This document shows, one piece after another, positions 1 through 5,576 of a DNA stretch of 5,983 nucleotides; the stretch's first letter is position 1, and every line of letters begins with the position of its first letter. The DNA lies in the NCBI GenBank assembly GCA_009774245.1, contig VSNM01000159.1:1-5983 (forward strand), given 5' to 3'. The notes beneath the pieces are model-generated. The model ran no database searches and had not been told where the DNA came from. It was given only the letters and a program-made list of their open reading frames with translations. Source of the stretch: Lachnospiraceae bacterium (GTDB lineage Bacteria > Bacillota > Clostridia > Lachnospirales > Lachnospiraceae). A program made the position numbers and the translations under genes.

Positions 1-274
1 CATCCATTTAAGTGGACATATGCCGGTATACCATTAGCAATTTAATCACTGATATTTAAGCAATGCTGTACTAGTCAAGCACGCTCTTATTCTTGGGTTA
101 TAGCAGAAAGTGCAATCACTCTTATGCCGTCTGTCCAGTCTTGCTTTTATCCTAATATGGGCAGTTCCACGCTAATCAAAGTAGAAATCGCTACAGTTCA
201 GCTAGACACTGAGGTAGTTAATTTTCTGTCATGTTCTATGATATTCGGATTTTACAAACCATTCTGTTTATACA
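1..274. other. Gene-free left flank downstream of the relaxase
   Basis: I see no convincing gene here. A plus-strand open frame begins at 124, but most of it runs antisense to the relaxase and it has no recognisable domain. On the minus strand, the base after the relaxase stop opens a seven-codon frame (MYKQNGL) in a TGATG stop-start overlap, too short to call. The sequence AGTGGACA at 11-18 matches, in inverted orientation, TGTCCACT at 5725-5732 beside the transposase remnant, so the left edge may touch an insertion-sequence end. An 8-bp palindrome, GGTATACC, lies at 25-32. I found no intrinsic terminator for the relaxase. Confidence 0.5.
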
Positions 275-1660
275 TCACCGTTCCCTATTTCTCTGCCTTT
301 TCTGAATATCCTCCTTCACTCCATAATGCTTTTTCCGATACTCATACTCTTTCAGAAATTCGTCATAGACTCTCATCTTATATTTCATACTTTTCATTTT
401 ACTTTCATCATACCCCATTCGCTTTTGATACTCTTTTAATTCTGCCATTTGATCGCCTGTCGGTGGTGAAAGCAGCTTTGCACGTTCTTCTAAGGAAAGC
501 TTTGAAAAATCCACTTTCTCCTTTTTGGTTACTTCTGATTTTTTCTCTGAAACAGCTTGGCTTTTCCCCTGCCATTGTTCATTGAACTCATGAAAAACAC
601 TTCCGTAAAAGATTTCTTCATGATTTTCAGATACTTCATGATCTGCCTGAAAATGGTCAAATGCTTCATAGAATGAAATATCTTTTTCGCTCTTTTTTTC
701 TGCTTTTTCTGGTTTCTCATTCCATTCCTCATAATCATCAAGATACTGTTTTGCTTCCTCAATATCCTGCATAGTACGCCTGTATTCCACCTGCTTCTGC
801 TCTTTCTCCTGCATATACTGTCTGATCCCTGCCACTGTAAAACGGTTCCCAAGTTTGCTTCCCCTGACCGCCTGCGCTTTTCCTGCTTTACCCGCATGGT
901 ACGGAAGTGCATAACTAATGGTATTCCCTTTTAATCGTATATCCATGAGATATATTTTCTTTAACATCTCCACCACATCCTCAAGCGTTCTTGTTTCAGT
1001 GCTGTTCATTGTCAGTCTTACATAAGTCTTGATCTCTTCCTTAAAAGACAGCTTATCATGCTTCTGCATCTGACATTCCGCAAAACTTTTCCGTTCCTGC
1101 GTCCGTTCCTCATTATAGAATGTATTCCTGACCGAATGTGTCAGTCCCCGCTCCCTGCATTGTTCCCCGAAAAACTGCGACATCTCCTTCAATTCCGGCA
1201 TTCCCCTGCGGAAAGATTTACCGTCCTTCAGATTACAGTTGCTCACAATAAAATGCACATGGATATGCTCTGTGTCCGTATGCACCGCCCACATTGCTTC
1301 ATATCCCTTGCTCCAAAAAAATTTATGCGCAAATTCCCTTGCTATCTTATCTGCTTCCTCATAGGTCAGCTTATCATTATCATCCGGATGAAAGGAAATC
1401 GACATCTTATGTGCCAGAATATCTTTCTGTTTGTAACGCGAATATTTTTTATCGTGCATCTTCCTTGTTATAAGCAGACTGTTAGCAAAATTATCCCTGT
1501 TACACCCAAACGCTCCGTACATATCCGGTCTTGTCTTCTGGATCCTTTCTTTAATCTGTTCTTTTTTCGTTCCAAGAATATAATCTGCCGCACTTTTTAA
1601 CTGTGCGACAGATTTGCAGTAACTGTAATTCACATTGACATTTCCATAAACCTCTGCCAT
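275..1660 (-). CDS. MobP-like relaxase (relaxase/mobilization nuclease domain protein)
   Basis: This is a 461-aa DNA-nicking enzyme that would cleave one strand at oriT, stay covalently attached through a tyrosine, and pilot the strand to a recipient. The N-terminal half carries the relaxase fold. The catalytic tyrosine is probably Y27 in SAADYILG, placed like Tyr25 of RSF1010 MobA. The metal-binding three-histidine motif is HTDTEHIHVHFIVSN at about 127-141 (H127, H132, H134, H136, N141). Residues beyond about 280 are highly charged, rich in Lys and Glu, and probably helical, as is common for the variable tail of this family. The start is supported by AGAGGGGG 9 nt upstream. It lies 33 nt after mobC, which fits one transcription unit. 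The length is normal, with no frameshift seen. Which oriT it recognises cannot be read from the protein. Confidence 0.93.
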   Translation of the reverse strand: MAEVYGNVNVNYSYCKSVAQLKSAADYILGTKKEQIKERIQKTRPDMYGAFGCNRDNFANSLLITRKMHDKKYSRYKQKDILAHKMSISFHPDDNDKLTYEEADKIAREFAHKFFWSKGYEAMWAVHTDTEHIHVHFIVSNCNLKDGKSFRRGMPELKEMSQFFGEQCRERGLTHSVRNTFYNEERTQERKSFAECQMQKHDKLSFKEEIKTYVRLTMNSTETRTLEDVVEMLKKIYLMDIRLKGNTISYALPYHAGKAGKAQAVRGSKLGNRFTVAGIRQYMQEKEQKQVEYRRTMQDIEEAKQYLDDYEEWNEKPEKAEKKSEKDISFYEAFDHFQADHEVSENHEEIFYGSVFHEFNEQWQGKSQAVSEKKSEVTKKEKVDFSKLSLEERAKLLSPPTGDQMAELKEYQKRMGYDESKMKSMKYKMRVYDEFLKEYEYRKKHYGVKEDIQKRQRNRER

Positions 1661-1693
1661 AGATCATATCCCCCTCTTATTCTTTATTCCTGA

Positions 1694-2047
1694 TCAGGCT
1701 ATTTTCTCCCATATGCGCAGCAGGCTGTTTTCAATTTGTTTATATCTGTATTCCGTATATTCAAGCGGCTGCTTCATATCCATACCGCCATAGGTATTGA
1801 GTATCTTTGCTATCTGGTTGATATTGACTCCCTGTTTTTTTAGTTCCGCCGAAAGCTCTGACAATAAATTACGCACACCCTTCAGAGTAACGCCATCTGC
1901 CTGTTTTCCTTGACTTACCCGCAACAGATAATCTATAAAATCTGCATTGCTGCCATATCCGCTGGCTTCTTTTTGTTTTTCAAACTCTGCCTGCAACTTT
2001 TCATCGGTTCGGATATAGATTACTCTATCCCTTGTCCTATTTCCCAT
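1694..2047 (-). CDS. mobC: MobC-family relaxosome accessory protein
   Basis: This 117-aa protein would bind oriT DNA and help the relaxase melt and nick it. The N-terminus (about 6-45: RDRVIYIRTDEKLQAEFEKQ then SNADFIDYLLRVS) fits a ribbon-helix-helix DNA-binding region. The C-terminal half contains the MobC hallmark GVNINQIAKILN at 73-84. The length is typical for MobC of Firmicute mobilizable elements. GGAGGAA lies a few bases upstream of the ATG. It is immediately followed by the relaxase, the standard mobC-relaxase order. The 575-base region upstream contains repeats, hairpins and promoter candidates, so MobC may bind there both as an oriT factor and as an autoregulator; that is inference. 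Confidence 0.9.
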   Translation of the reverse strand: MGNRTRDRVIYIRTDEKLQAEFEKQKEASGYGSNADFIDYLLRVSQGKQADGVTLKGVRNLLSELSAELKKQGVNINQIAKILNTYGGMDMKQPLEYTEYRYKQIENSLLRIWEKIA

Positions 2048-2104
2048 AAATTTCCTCCAATCTGATAATGTTCTATCTATCTTCTAAAAAAACAACCTTG
2101 CATT

Positions 2105-2144
2105 AAAAAAGAACCAGACACATTCTCCTCAACGTGTGTGGCTC
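2105..2144 (-). terminator. Terminator-like hairpin upstream of mobC
   Basis: On the minus strand an 11-bp stem (2134-2144 with 2111-2121) has one G-U pair and one C-C mismatch and a 12-nt loop. The downstream arm runs into six T residues (A6 on the plus strand at 2105-2110), the form of an intrinsic terminator. It lies between the minus-strand -10 box at 2174-2179 and mobC at 2047. It could attenuate mobC-relaxase transcription or end a short RNA. The same inverted repeat could be the oriT hairpin recognised by the relaxase; the sequence alone does not decide. Confidence 0.5.
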
Positions 2145-2173
2145 CCAAATTCGCACTCCCTGTATCCACCTTT

Positions 2174-2202
2174 ATTATATTGGCTACAAGAAATTGCACT
2201 AA
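2174..2202 (-). promoter_or_regulatory. Promoter candidate reading toward mobC
   Basis: A perfect TATAAT -10 box is read on the minus strand at 2179-2174. No good -35 element is present: TTAGTG at 17-nt spacing matches only 2 of 6 consensus bases, suggesting activator dependence or weak activity. The spacer contains one TGTAGCCA box (2181-2188) and the -35 edge abuts another (2203-2210), an arrangement typical of operator sites. The start would be near 2167. Confidence 0.4.
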
Positions 2203-2301
2203 TGGCTACATTTTCAATATCATGTTTTTATTTAAAATATTGGCTACAATCCCCCTTTCCTTTGTGTCCATTCAATGCCATTTACCGTATTCTCTGTAGC
2301 C
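2177..2301. repeat. TGGCTACA boxes: three direct, one inverted partial copy
   Basis: TGGCTACA occurs at 2181-2188, 2203-2210 and 2241-2248. The first and third copies extend to an identical 13-mer, ATATTGGCTACAA, at 2177-2189 and 2237-2249, exactly 60 bases apart. The reverse form TGTAGCC lies at 2295-2301. The boxes overlap promoter candidates on both strands in the mobC upstream region. They look like binding sites for a regulator such as MobC, or for a relaxosome or partition protein. The third copy and the inverted copy could also pair as a 7-bp helix in a plus-strand transcript. Confidence 0.6.
2211..2238 (+). promoter_or_regulatory. Promoter candidate for a plus-strand structured RNA
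   Basis: TTTTCA (2211-2216, 4 of 6 to TTGACA) and TAAAAT (2233-2238, 5 of 6 to TATAAT) are 16 bases apart on the plus strand. A second possibility is TTGCAC (2194-2199) with TATCAT (2218-2223). Transcription from either would enter the folded region 2315-2476 and end at the terminator 2510-2552. AT-rich sequence produces such matches easily, so confidence is limited. Confidence 0.25.
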
Positions 2302-2314
2302 TTTGTCATAGAAA

Positions 2315-2476
2315 TGCTCTGTAAGCAGGGCACATCATTCCCATAAGTCTGTCCGCTGCAAAAACGCAGCTCCCAGACGAAAGCCTCCCCTCGCTCTACG
2401 CTCCGTCCGGCTTTTCCACATCGCTTTCCCACTCTGGCACTTTTCCACCTGCCGCCGATGTGGTGGGAATGATATA
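2315..2476. other. Highly structured element: possible ncRNA or oriT/single-strand origin
   Basis: Nested inverted repeats describe a closed four-way junction. P1 pairs 2334-2343 with 2464-2473 (10 bp, ATCATTCCCA). P4 pairs 2347-2351 with 2374-2378 and 2355-2359 with 2366-2370, around a symmetric 3x3 internal loop and a 6-nt loop. P3 pairs 2380-2385 with 2409-2414. P2 pairs 2416-2423 with 2456-2463 (8 bp, CCACATCG), with an inner GGCA/TGCC pair (2436-2439, 2450-2453). Linkers at the junction are 3, 1, 1 and 0 bases. A small hairpin, TGCT-ctgta-AGCA (2315-2327), lies beside P1. Three near-identical 9-mers, CTTTTCCAC, CTTTCCCAC and CTTTTCCAC, sit at 2411, 2424 and 2440. No convincing protein is encoded here. 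Position before mobC suits oriT; the downstream terminator suits a plus-strand RNA. I do not recognise a named RNA family. Confidence 0.55.
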
Positions 2477-2509
2477 GGCAGGTAGTACCGTTGGCTTGCC
2501 AGCTCATCA

Positions 2510-2552
2510 AAATAAAAATCGGAGTGCCTGCCGGACACTCCGATTTTTATTT
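2510..2552. terminator. Bidirectional intrinsic terminator downstream of parR
   Basis: Two perfect 17-nt arms (2510-2526 and 2536-2552) enclose a 9-nt loop. The core stem CGGAGTG/CACTCCG is followed by ATTTTTATTT on both strands, so it can stop transcripts from either side. On the minus strand it would close the parM-parR transcript 70 bases after the parR stop. On the plus strand it could end a transcript of the structured element at 2315-2476. Confidence 0.9.
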
Positions 2553-2570
2553 CTTCCTCACTGTCTGCGC

Positions 2571-2605
2571 CACCGGTGCTACCTGCTCAGGGGGCTTCGC
2601 CCCCT
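2571..2605. repeat. GC-rich palindrome and hairpin after parR
   Basis: CACCGGTG (2571-2578) is a perfect 8-bp palindrome. A strong hairpin follows: AGGGGGC (2589-2595) pairs with GCCCCCT (2599-2605) around a 3-nt loop. No T-tract follows on either strand, so it is not a standard terminator. It could stabilise the parR mRNA 3' end or be a protein-binding or recombination site. Its function is unknown. Confidence 0.5.
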
Positions 2606-2622
2606 AAGAACCCCCATTCCGG

Positions 2623-3081
2623 CTATCCTCCAAAACTGAAATCAAGAAACTCATTCTCCTCCGGTTCCTCTGTTTCCGCTTCCCCACCATTTTGTAGAAT
2701 ACCACCGCCGGAACTTAATACCTGCACATCCCCACTGTCTTTCAAATAGTTCTCCGCCCTTGCATTATTTCCCATTGCCAAGATATTCTGCTGCTGCAAA
2801 AGGTAAATCCCGATAAGCTGTGACAGGTTGCCAAGCACTTTCTGTTCCACCTTTTCCACGATCCTACCTGCAAAGGCATCCTCTTTTTCCCTTGTTTCCA
2901 GATAAGGATCATCAAATATTGCCAGATGCCGGTCATAAAAATCATTAATTGCCTGAATGATAAAGTCATTCTGCGAGGGAAATGCCCTGACAGCTTCTGA
3001 GTGAAGTATTTCCCATGCCCGTCTGTCAGCTTCCTTTTCCTCATAAAACCGCACATTGCGGTTACGGATATTTCCTGTCAT
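2623..3081 (-). CDS. parR: ParR/StbB-like centromere-binding adaptor
   Basis: This 152-aa protein probably binds the element's centromere and couples it to ParM filaments. The N-terminus (about 5-50: IRNRNVRFYEEKEADRRAWE followed by SQNDFIIQAINDFYDRH) fits a ribbon-helix-helix DNA-binding domain. A helical middle (about 62-115) precedes a Gly/Ser linker and an acidic tail, EAETEEPEENEFLDFSFGG (134-152). An acidic C-terminal peptide with aromatic residues resembles the ParR tail that contacts ParM. It starts 15 nt after parM with GAAGG 7 nt upstream of the ATG, so the two are co-transcribed. It ends in TAG, about 70 bases before a strong terminator. The family call rests on architecture and on the parM neighbour more than on sequence identity. 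Confidence 0.75.
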   Translation of the reverse strand: MTGNIRNRNVRFYEEKEADRRAWEILHSEAVRAFPSQNDFIIQAINDFYDRHLAIFDDPYLETREKEDAFAGRIVEKVEQKVLGNLSQLIGIYLLQQQNILAMGNNARAENYLKDSGDVQVLSSGGGILQNGGEAETEEPEENEFLDFSFGG

Positions 3082-3096
3082 TCCTGCACCTTCTTT

Positions 3097-4038
3097 CTAG
3101 TTGCACTTTTTGTTGTGGCGCAAAATCATGTAACAGTAATATTCATATCCCTTTGCAGTCGCACAGATATCGTGATTAAAATGCGTCCTCTCCCGGTTAT
3201 ATTCCCCGACAGCTTCCACGATTCTTGCGCCGCCGCCCATAAAGTAAAGCTGCATAAGGCTTTCATTATATTCATAATCCTTCAGCTTCTGAAAAATCTC
3301 CTGTACATAGGAAACTGCTGCTTCTTTCATGAGTGAGACATAGGGCTCTACAATATCCGTTTCCCCTGTTCTTAGATAATTTTCAATGACCTCGTTCATC
3401 AGGTTTGTTCCCGTTTCGTCCAGCACCTTATTATGAATACGCTTCATACACTGGAAAACACCGAGTTTTTCTGTCCATGATTTACTCTCCATCGCCCTGC
3501 CATTGTTTAAATACATGATATTCATTGTTCCGTTGCCAATGTCGGCAAGTAAATTCATCCCTTTAAAATCTTTCAAGTTTTCCGCCACCGCGGAATAGCA
3601 CTGTGGCATGACTGTACATCCGGCAATCTCAACCTCGTACTGTCTGTCTTTATAACGAAACTGCACAATCTTGTTCTGCATCAGATATTGGCGGAAGGAT
3701 TCTCTCTGCGCCTGCACCCACTTCAACGGAAGTCCTGCGGCAAGATGCACTCTGGCAGAGGTTAATTCCCTTGCATTCAGTTCTTTTGCTATTGCCGCAA
3801 GCGTCAGGATATAATTATCATCATCTGACTGCTTTTCAGCGATAAAGCTCTTATGACCTTCCCCGATAATGTAGAAATATCCGTCATACTCCAGATAATC
3901 CTTACTGAAAGTTGGCGCTTTCTCACTCTTAATCAGTGCGGTTGGAAATACCCTGTGTGCTGTTTTGATATTTCCATATCCATGATCAATTCCTAAGATC
4001 AATGTTCCATTCATGTTATATTCTCTTATATTCGCCAT
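3097..4038 (-). CDS. parM: ParM/StbA-like actin-type segregation ATPase
   Basis: This 313-aa protein belongs to the actin/Hsp70 ATPase superfamily and would form dynamic filaments that push sister elements apart. The nucleotide-binding motifs are in order: phosphate-1 LILGIDHGYGNIK (13-25, D18), phosphate-2 LLADIGNGTMNIM (163-175, D166), and the adenosine motif LYFMGGGARIV (264-274). The conserved segment MPQCYSAVA lies at 144-152. The length is close to ParM of plasmid R1 (about 320 aa). The chosen ATG has AGAGGG upstream; M9 is a weaker alternative. parR follows 15 nt after the TAG stop, the usual parMR order. The upstream gap lacks the tandem direct repeats of a classical parC but contains a nested inverted repeat at 4071-4124. 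A chromosomal Alp-type function is less likely given the neighbours. Confidence 0.88.
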   Translation of the reverse strand: MANIREYNMNGTLILGIDHGYGNIKTAHRVFPTALIKSEKAPTFSKDYLEYDGYFYIIGEGHKSFIAEKQSDDDNYILTLAAIAKELNARELTSARVHLAAGLPLKWVQAQRESFRQYLMQNKIVQFRYKDRQYEVEIAGCTVMPQCYSAVAENLKDFKGMNLLADIGNGTMNIMYLNNGRAMESKSWTEKLGVFQCMKRIHNKVLDETGTNLMNEVIENYLRTGETDIVEPYVSLMKEAAVSYVQEIFQKLKDYEYNESLMQLYFMGGGARIVEAVGEYNRERTHFNHDICATAKGYEYYCYMILRHNKKCN

Positions 4039-4070
4039 AATTTTTCCCTCTCTTTTTTATAATGTTTTTT

Positions 4071-4124
4071 GCGCCGATTTTTGCTGCGTGTAAACGCAGA
4101 ATCTACCTTACAAAAATCGTGTGC
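4071..4124 (-). promoter_or_regulatory. Nested inverted repeat upstream of parM
   Basis: An outer 9-bp stem, CGATTTTTG (4075-4083) with CAAAAATCG (4111-4119), encloses a perfect 6-bp stem-loop, CTGCGT-GTAA-ACGCAG (4084-4099). An 11-base bulge (4100-4110) lies on one side. With a one-base bulge, four more pairs extend the base (4071-4074 with 4121-4124). No T-tract follows on the coding strand, so it is not a terminator. It lies 32 bases before the parM start and after the tnpV stop. It may be an operator, centromere-like site or 5'-UTR structure controlling parMR. Confidence 0.6.
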
Positions 4125-4132
4125 ATCAATAT

Positions 4133-4534
4133 TTAGTGATAACAGTAGACAATATCTTGAAGAACCACTTCCTCTGCCATTTCCTTAGCCTGTTCCCGAA
4201 GCTGCCACATTTCCATTGTAGAATCTGGATTCTCCGGTTTATGCTTCTGTAAATACTGCTGCATAATCCTGTCAAACAATTCATTTGCTTCTTCATTGAT
4301 TTCTTCCGCTTTTTGTTTCAGCTACCCTAAACGAATCAGATGATAATATCTATCCGACTGGTTTTCTTTCAGATACTTTTTCCATAAATCTCCGTATTTT
4401 CCTGAAAAAGTATCCTGTATTGCTTCTGTTTCTTCTTCGCCAATACGGATATTGGGATATAAGATACCGTCTTTTTCTGTGTAAGTGCCACCCATTTGTT
4501 CAAATATCGATAATTCTTCTTTTTTCCTACCCAT
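4133..4534 (-). pseudogene. tnpV: TnpV-family protein gene interrupted by an in-frame amber codon
   Basis: The family is recognised from the N-terminal ELSIFEQMGGTYT and the KYGDLWKKYLKE segment, as in transposon-encoded TnpV proteins of Tn4451-type elements and their relatives; the molecular role of TnpV is unclear. The start at 4534 is chosen because GGAGG precedes it by 8 nt; an in-frame ATG at 4618 lies inside parB and has no such support. After 70 codons (ending HLIRLG) a TAG occurs at 4322-4324. The same frame then continues for 62 sense codons (LKQKAEEINEEANELF onward, with MEMWQLREQAKEMAEEVV) to TAA at 4133-4135. That tail matches the expected TnpV C-terminus. Family members usually read G-K-L-N here, so AAG to TAG is the likely change. 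The full frame of 133 codons is family-typical. It sits 28 nt after parB, probably in one operon. Confidence 0.8.
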
Positions 4535-4562
4535 AACTTTATCCTCCAATCTTCTGTTTCTA

Positions 4563-5516
4563 TCATGATTTTTCCGCTCTTTTAGCTGAACAGTTATGAA
4601 TACCTGTCTGTTTTTCATGCCAATCCCTGACCAATTTTTCTATCAGTTCCACTTTCTGCTTTGGTGTGAAATCTGCGGGAAAATACTGCGATAATGAATC
4701 TGCCCTAATTTTAATCTGTTCTCTCTGATTTGCTTTTTCCTCTCCCAAAATATCATACATTTTATCCATATCAATCCCCTCTGACTGACTCAGGCGTTTC
4801 ATCCGGTTTGCCTGTGAAAGAGACGGTGTACACTGCTCCAAATCCATTACCGCATGAAGTTCATACTGTTCCTCTTCTTTCAAATAAGAAAGTTCTACCG
4901 CTATAGTAAACGCTATTTTCCCTTCATCCACCATATCAAGGATTTTGGGAATAAGATTTGTCAGACGGATATACCTTGCGATCTGGTTCCGGCTCTCCCC
5001 AACCTGTTTTGCTAAAAGCTCATCCGAACGAAGTATGGGCTTTCCGTTTTCTCCCACATCCTTTGACAGCTTCGTCCCAACTTGGGACAAAGTATCAGTG
5101 AATTTCTTTCCCTGCTGCTTCATGGCTTCCAGCTTCATTTTATAGGCATAAGCTTTCTCGCTAGGCTTGATATGCTCCCGCTGTAAATTACTGTCCACCA
5201 TCGCTATCGTCGCTTCTGCATCATCCATCTGCACAATCATCACGGGAACCGTGTCTATACCTGCCCATTCGCTGGCTGCTTTTCTTCTGTGCCCTGCAAC
5301 GATTTCATACCCTGATCCAATTGGGTTTGGTCTTACAATCAAGGGAACAAGCACGCCCTTCTCCTCAATACTCTTCGATAATTCAAAGAGCTGCATATCA
5401 TGCTCTACCTTGAACGGATGCCCTTGAAAATCATGCAGTTCGCTAATCTTTACATTTTCCGTTTGTACATTGTGGTCGAAAATCCCACATATACTCTTTT
5501 TACTTGTCTGCTCCAT
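4563..5516 (-). CDS. parB: ParB/RepB/Spo0J-family partition protein
   Basis: This 317-aa DNA-binding protein is of the ParB nuclease-fold/CTPase family. The N-terminal ParB domain spans about 22-115: GVLVPLIVRP (54-63), the conserved basic motif AGHRRKAA (74-81; GERRxRA in most ParBs) and SNLQREHIKPSEKA (109-122; ENxQRxxL in most). A helix-turn-helix region follows at about 163-190 (LRSDELLAKQVGESRNQIAR), then helical segments and a charged C-terminus that may dimerise. AGGAGG lies 8 nt before the ATG. No parA is present beside it; the upstream neighbours are a terminator and a transposase remnant. It may act with an unseen ParA, bind near oriT as a regulator, or have been separated from parA. 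It overlaps no real gene. Confidence 0.93.
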   Translation of the reverse strand: MEQTSKKSICGIFDHNVQTENVKISELHDFQGHPFKVEHDMQLFELSKSIEEKGVLVPLIVRPNPIGSGYEIVAGHRRKAASEWAGIDTVPVMIVQMDDAEATIAMVDSNLQREHIKPSEKAYAYKMKLEAMKQQGKKFTDTLSQVGTKLSKDVGENGKPILRSDELLAKQVGESRNQIARYIRLTNLIPKILDMVDEGKIAFTIAVELSYLKEEEQYELHAVMDLEQCTPSLSQANRMKRLSQSEGIDMDKMYDILGEEKANQREQIKIRADSLSQYFPADFTPKQKVELIEKLVRDWHEKQTGIHNCSAKRAEKS

Positions 5517-5543
5517 CTGTTTGTCCTCCTACTTTTTAATTTG

Positions 5544-5573
5544 ATTATTAAGGTGTCTGATGAATGCTGGCAA
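5544..5573 (-). promoter_or_regulatory. parB: Promoter candidate for parB
   Basis: On the minus strand TTGCCA (5573-5568, 5 of 6 to TTGACA) and AATAAT (5549-5544, 5 of 6 to TATAAT) are separated by 18 bases. The start would be near 5537, about 20 bases before the parB ATG and just upstream of its AGGAGG. It lies directly after the terminator at 5577-5631, so parB could be insulated from upstream transcription and driven from here. Confidence 0.45.
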
Positions 5574-5576
5574 TTT

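Noticed and set aside
124..585. Plus-strand 153-codon frame
   Set aside because: Mostly antisense to the well-supported relaxase C-terminus, with no ribosome site or recognisable domain.
529..912. Minus-strand 127-codon frame inside the relaxase
   Set aside because: Alternate frame of the Lys/Glu-rich relaxase tail.
1058..1600. Plus-strand 180-codon frame
   Set aside because: Lies wholly antisense to the relaxase catalytic domain; composition is that of a shadow frame.
2177..2301. Replication iterons
   Set aside because: Only three direct boxes with unequal spacing (22 and 38) and no Rep gene in the window; operator sites fit better.
2136..2324. Plus-strand 62-codon frame
   Set aside because: Runs through the TGGCTACA boxes and both promoter candidates; no ribosome site or domain.
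2244..2538. Two overlapping minus-strand frames of 88 and 67 codons
   Set aside because: Both cover the four-helix structure, have no family match I recognise and begin in or beside the terminator; open frames are better explained by the GC-rich non-coding element.
2742..3056. Minus-strand 104-codon frame
   Set aside because: Shadow of parR in another frame.
4369..4566. Minus-strand 65-codon frame with an ATGA overlap at the parB stop
   Set aside because: The stop-start overlap is attractive, but the tnpV frame with its own GGAGG and family motifs occupies the same bases.
4945..5427. Two plus-strand frames antisense to parB
   Set aside because: Shadows of a strongly supported gene.
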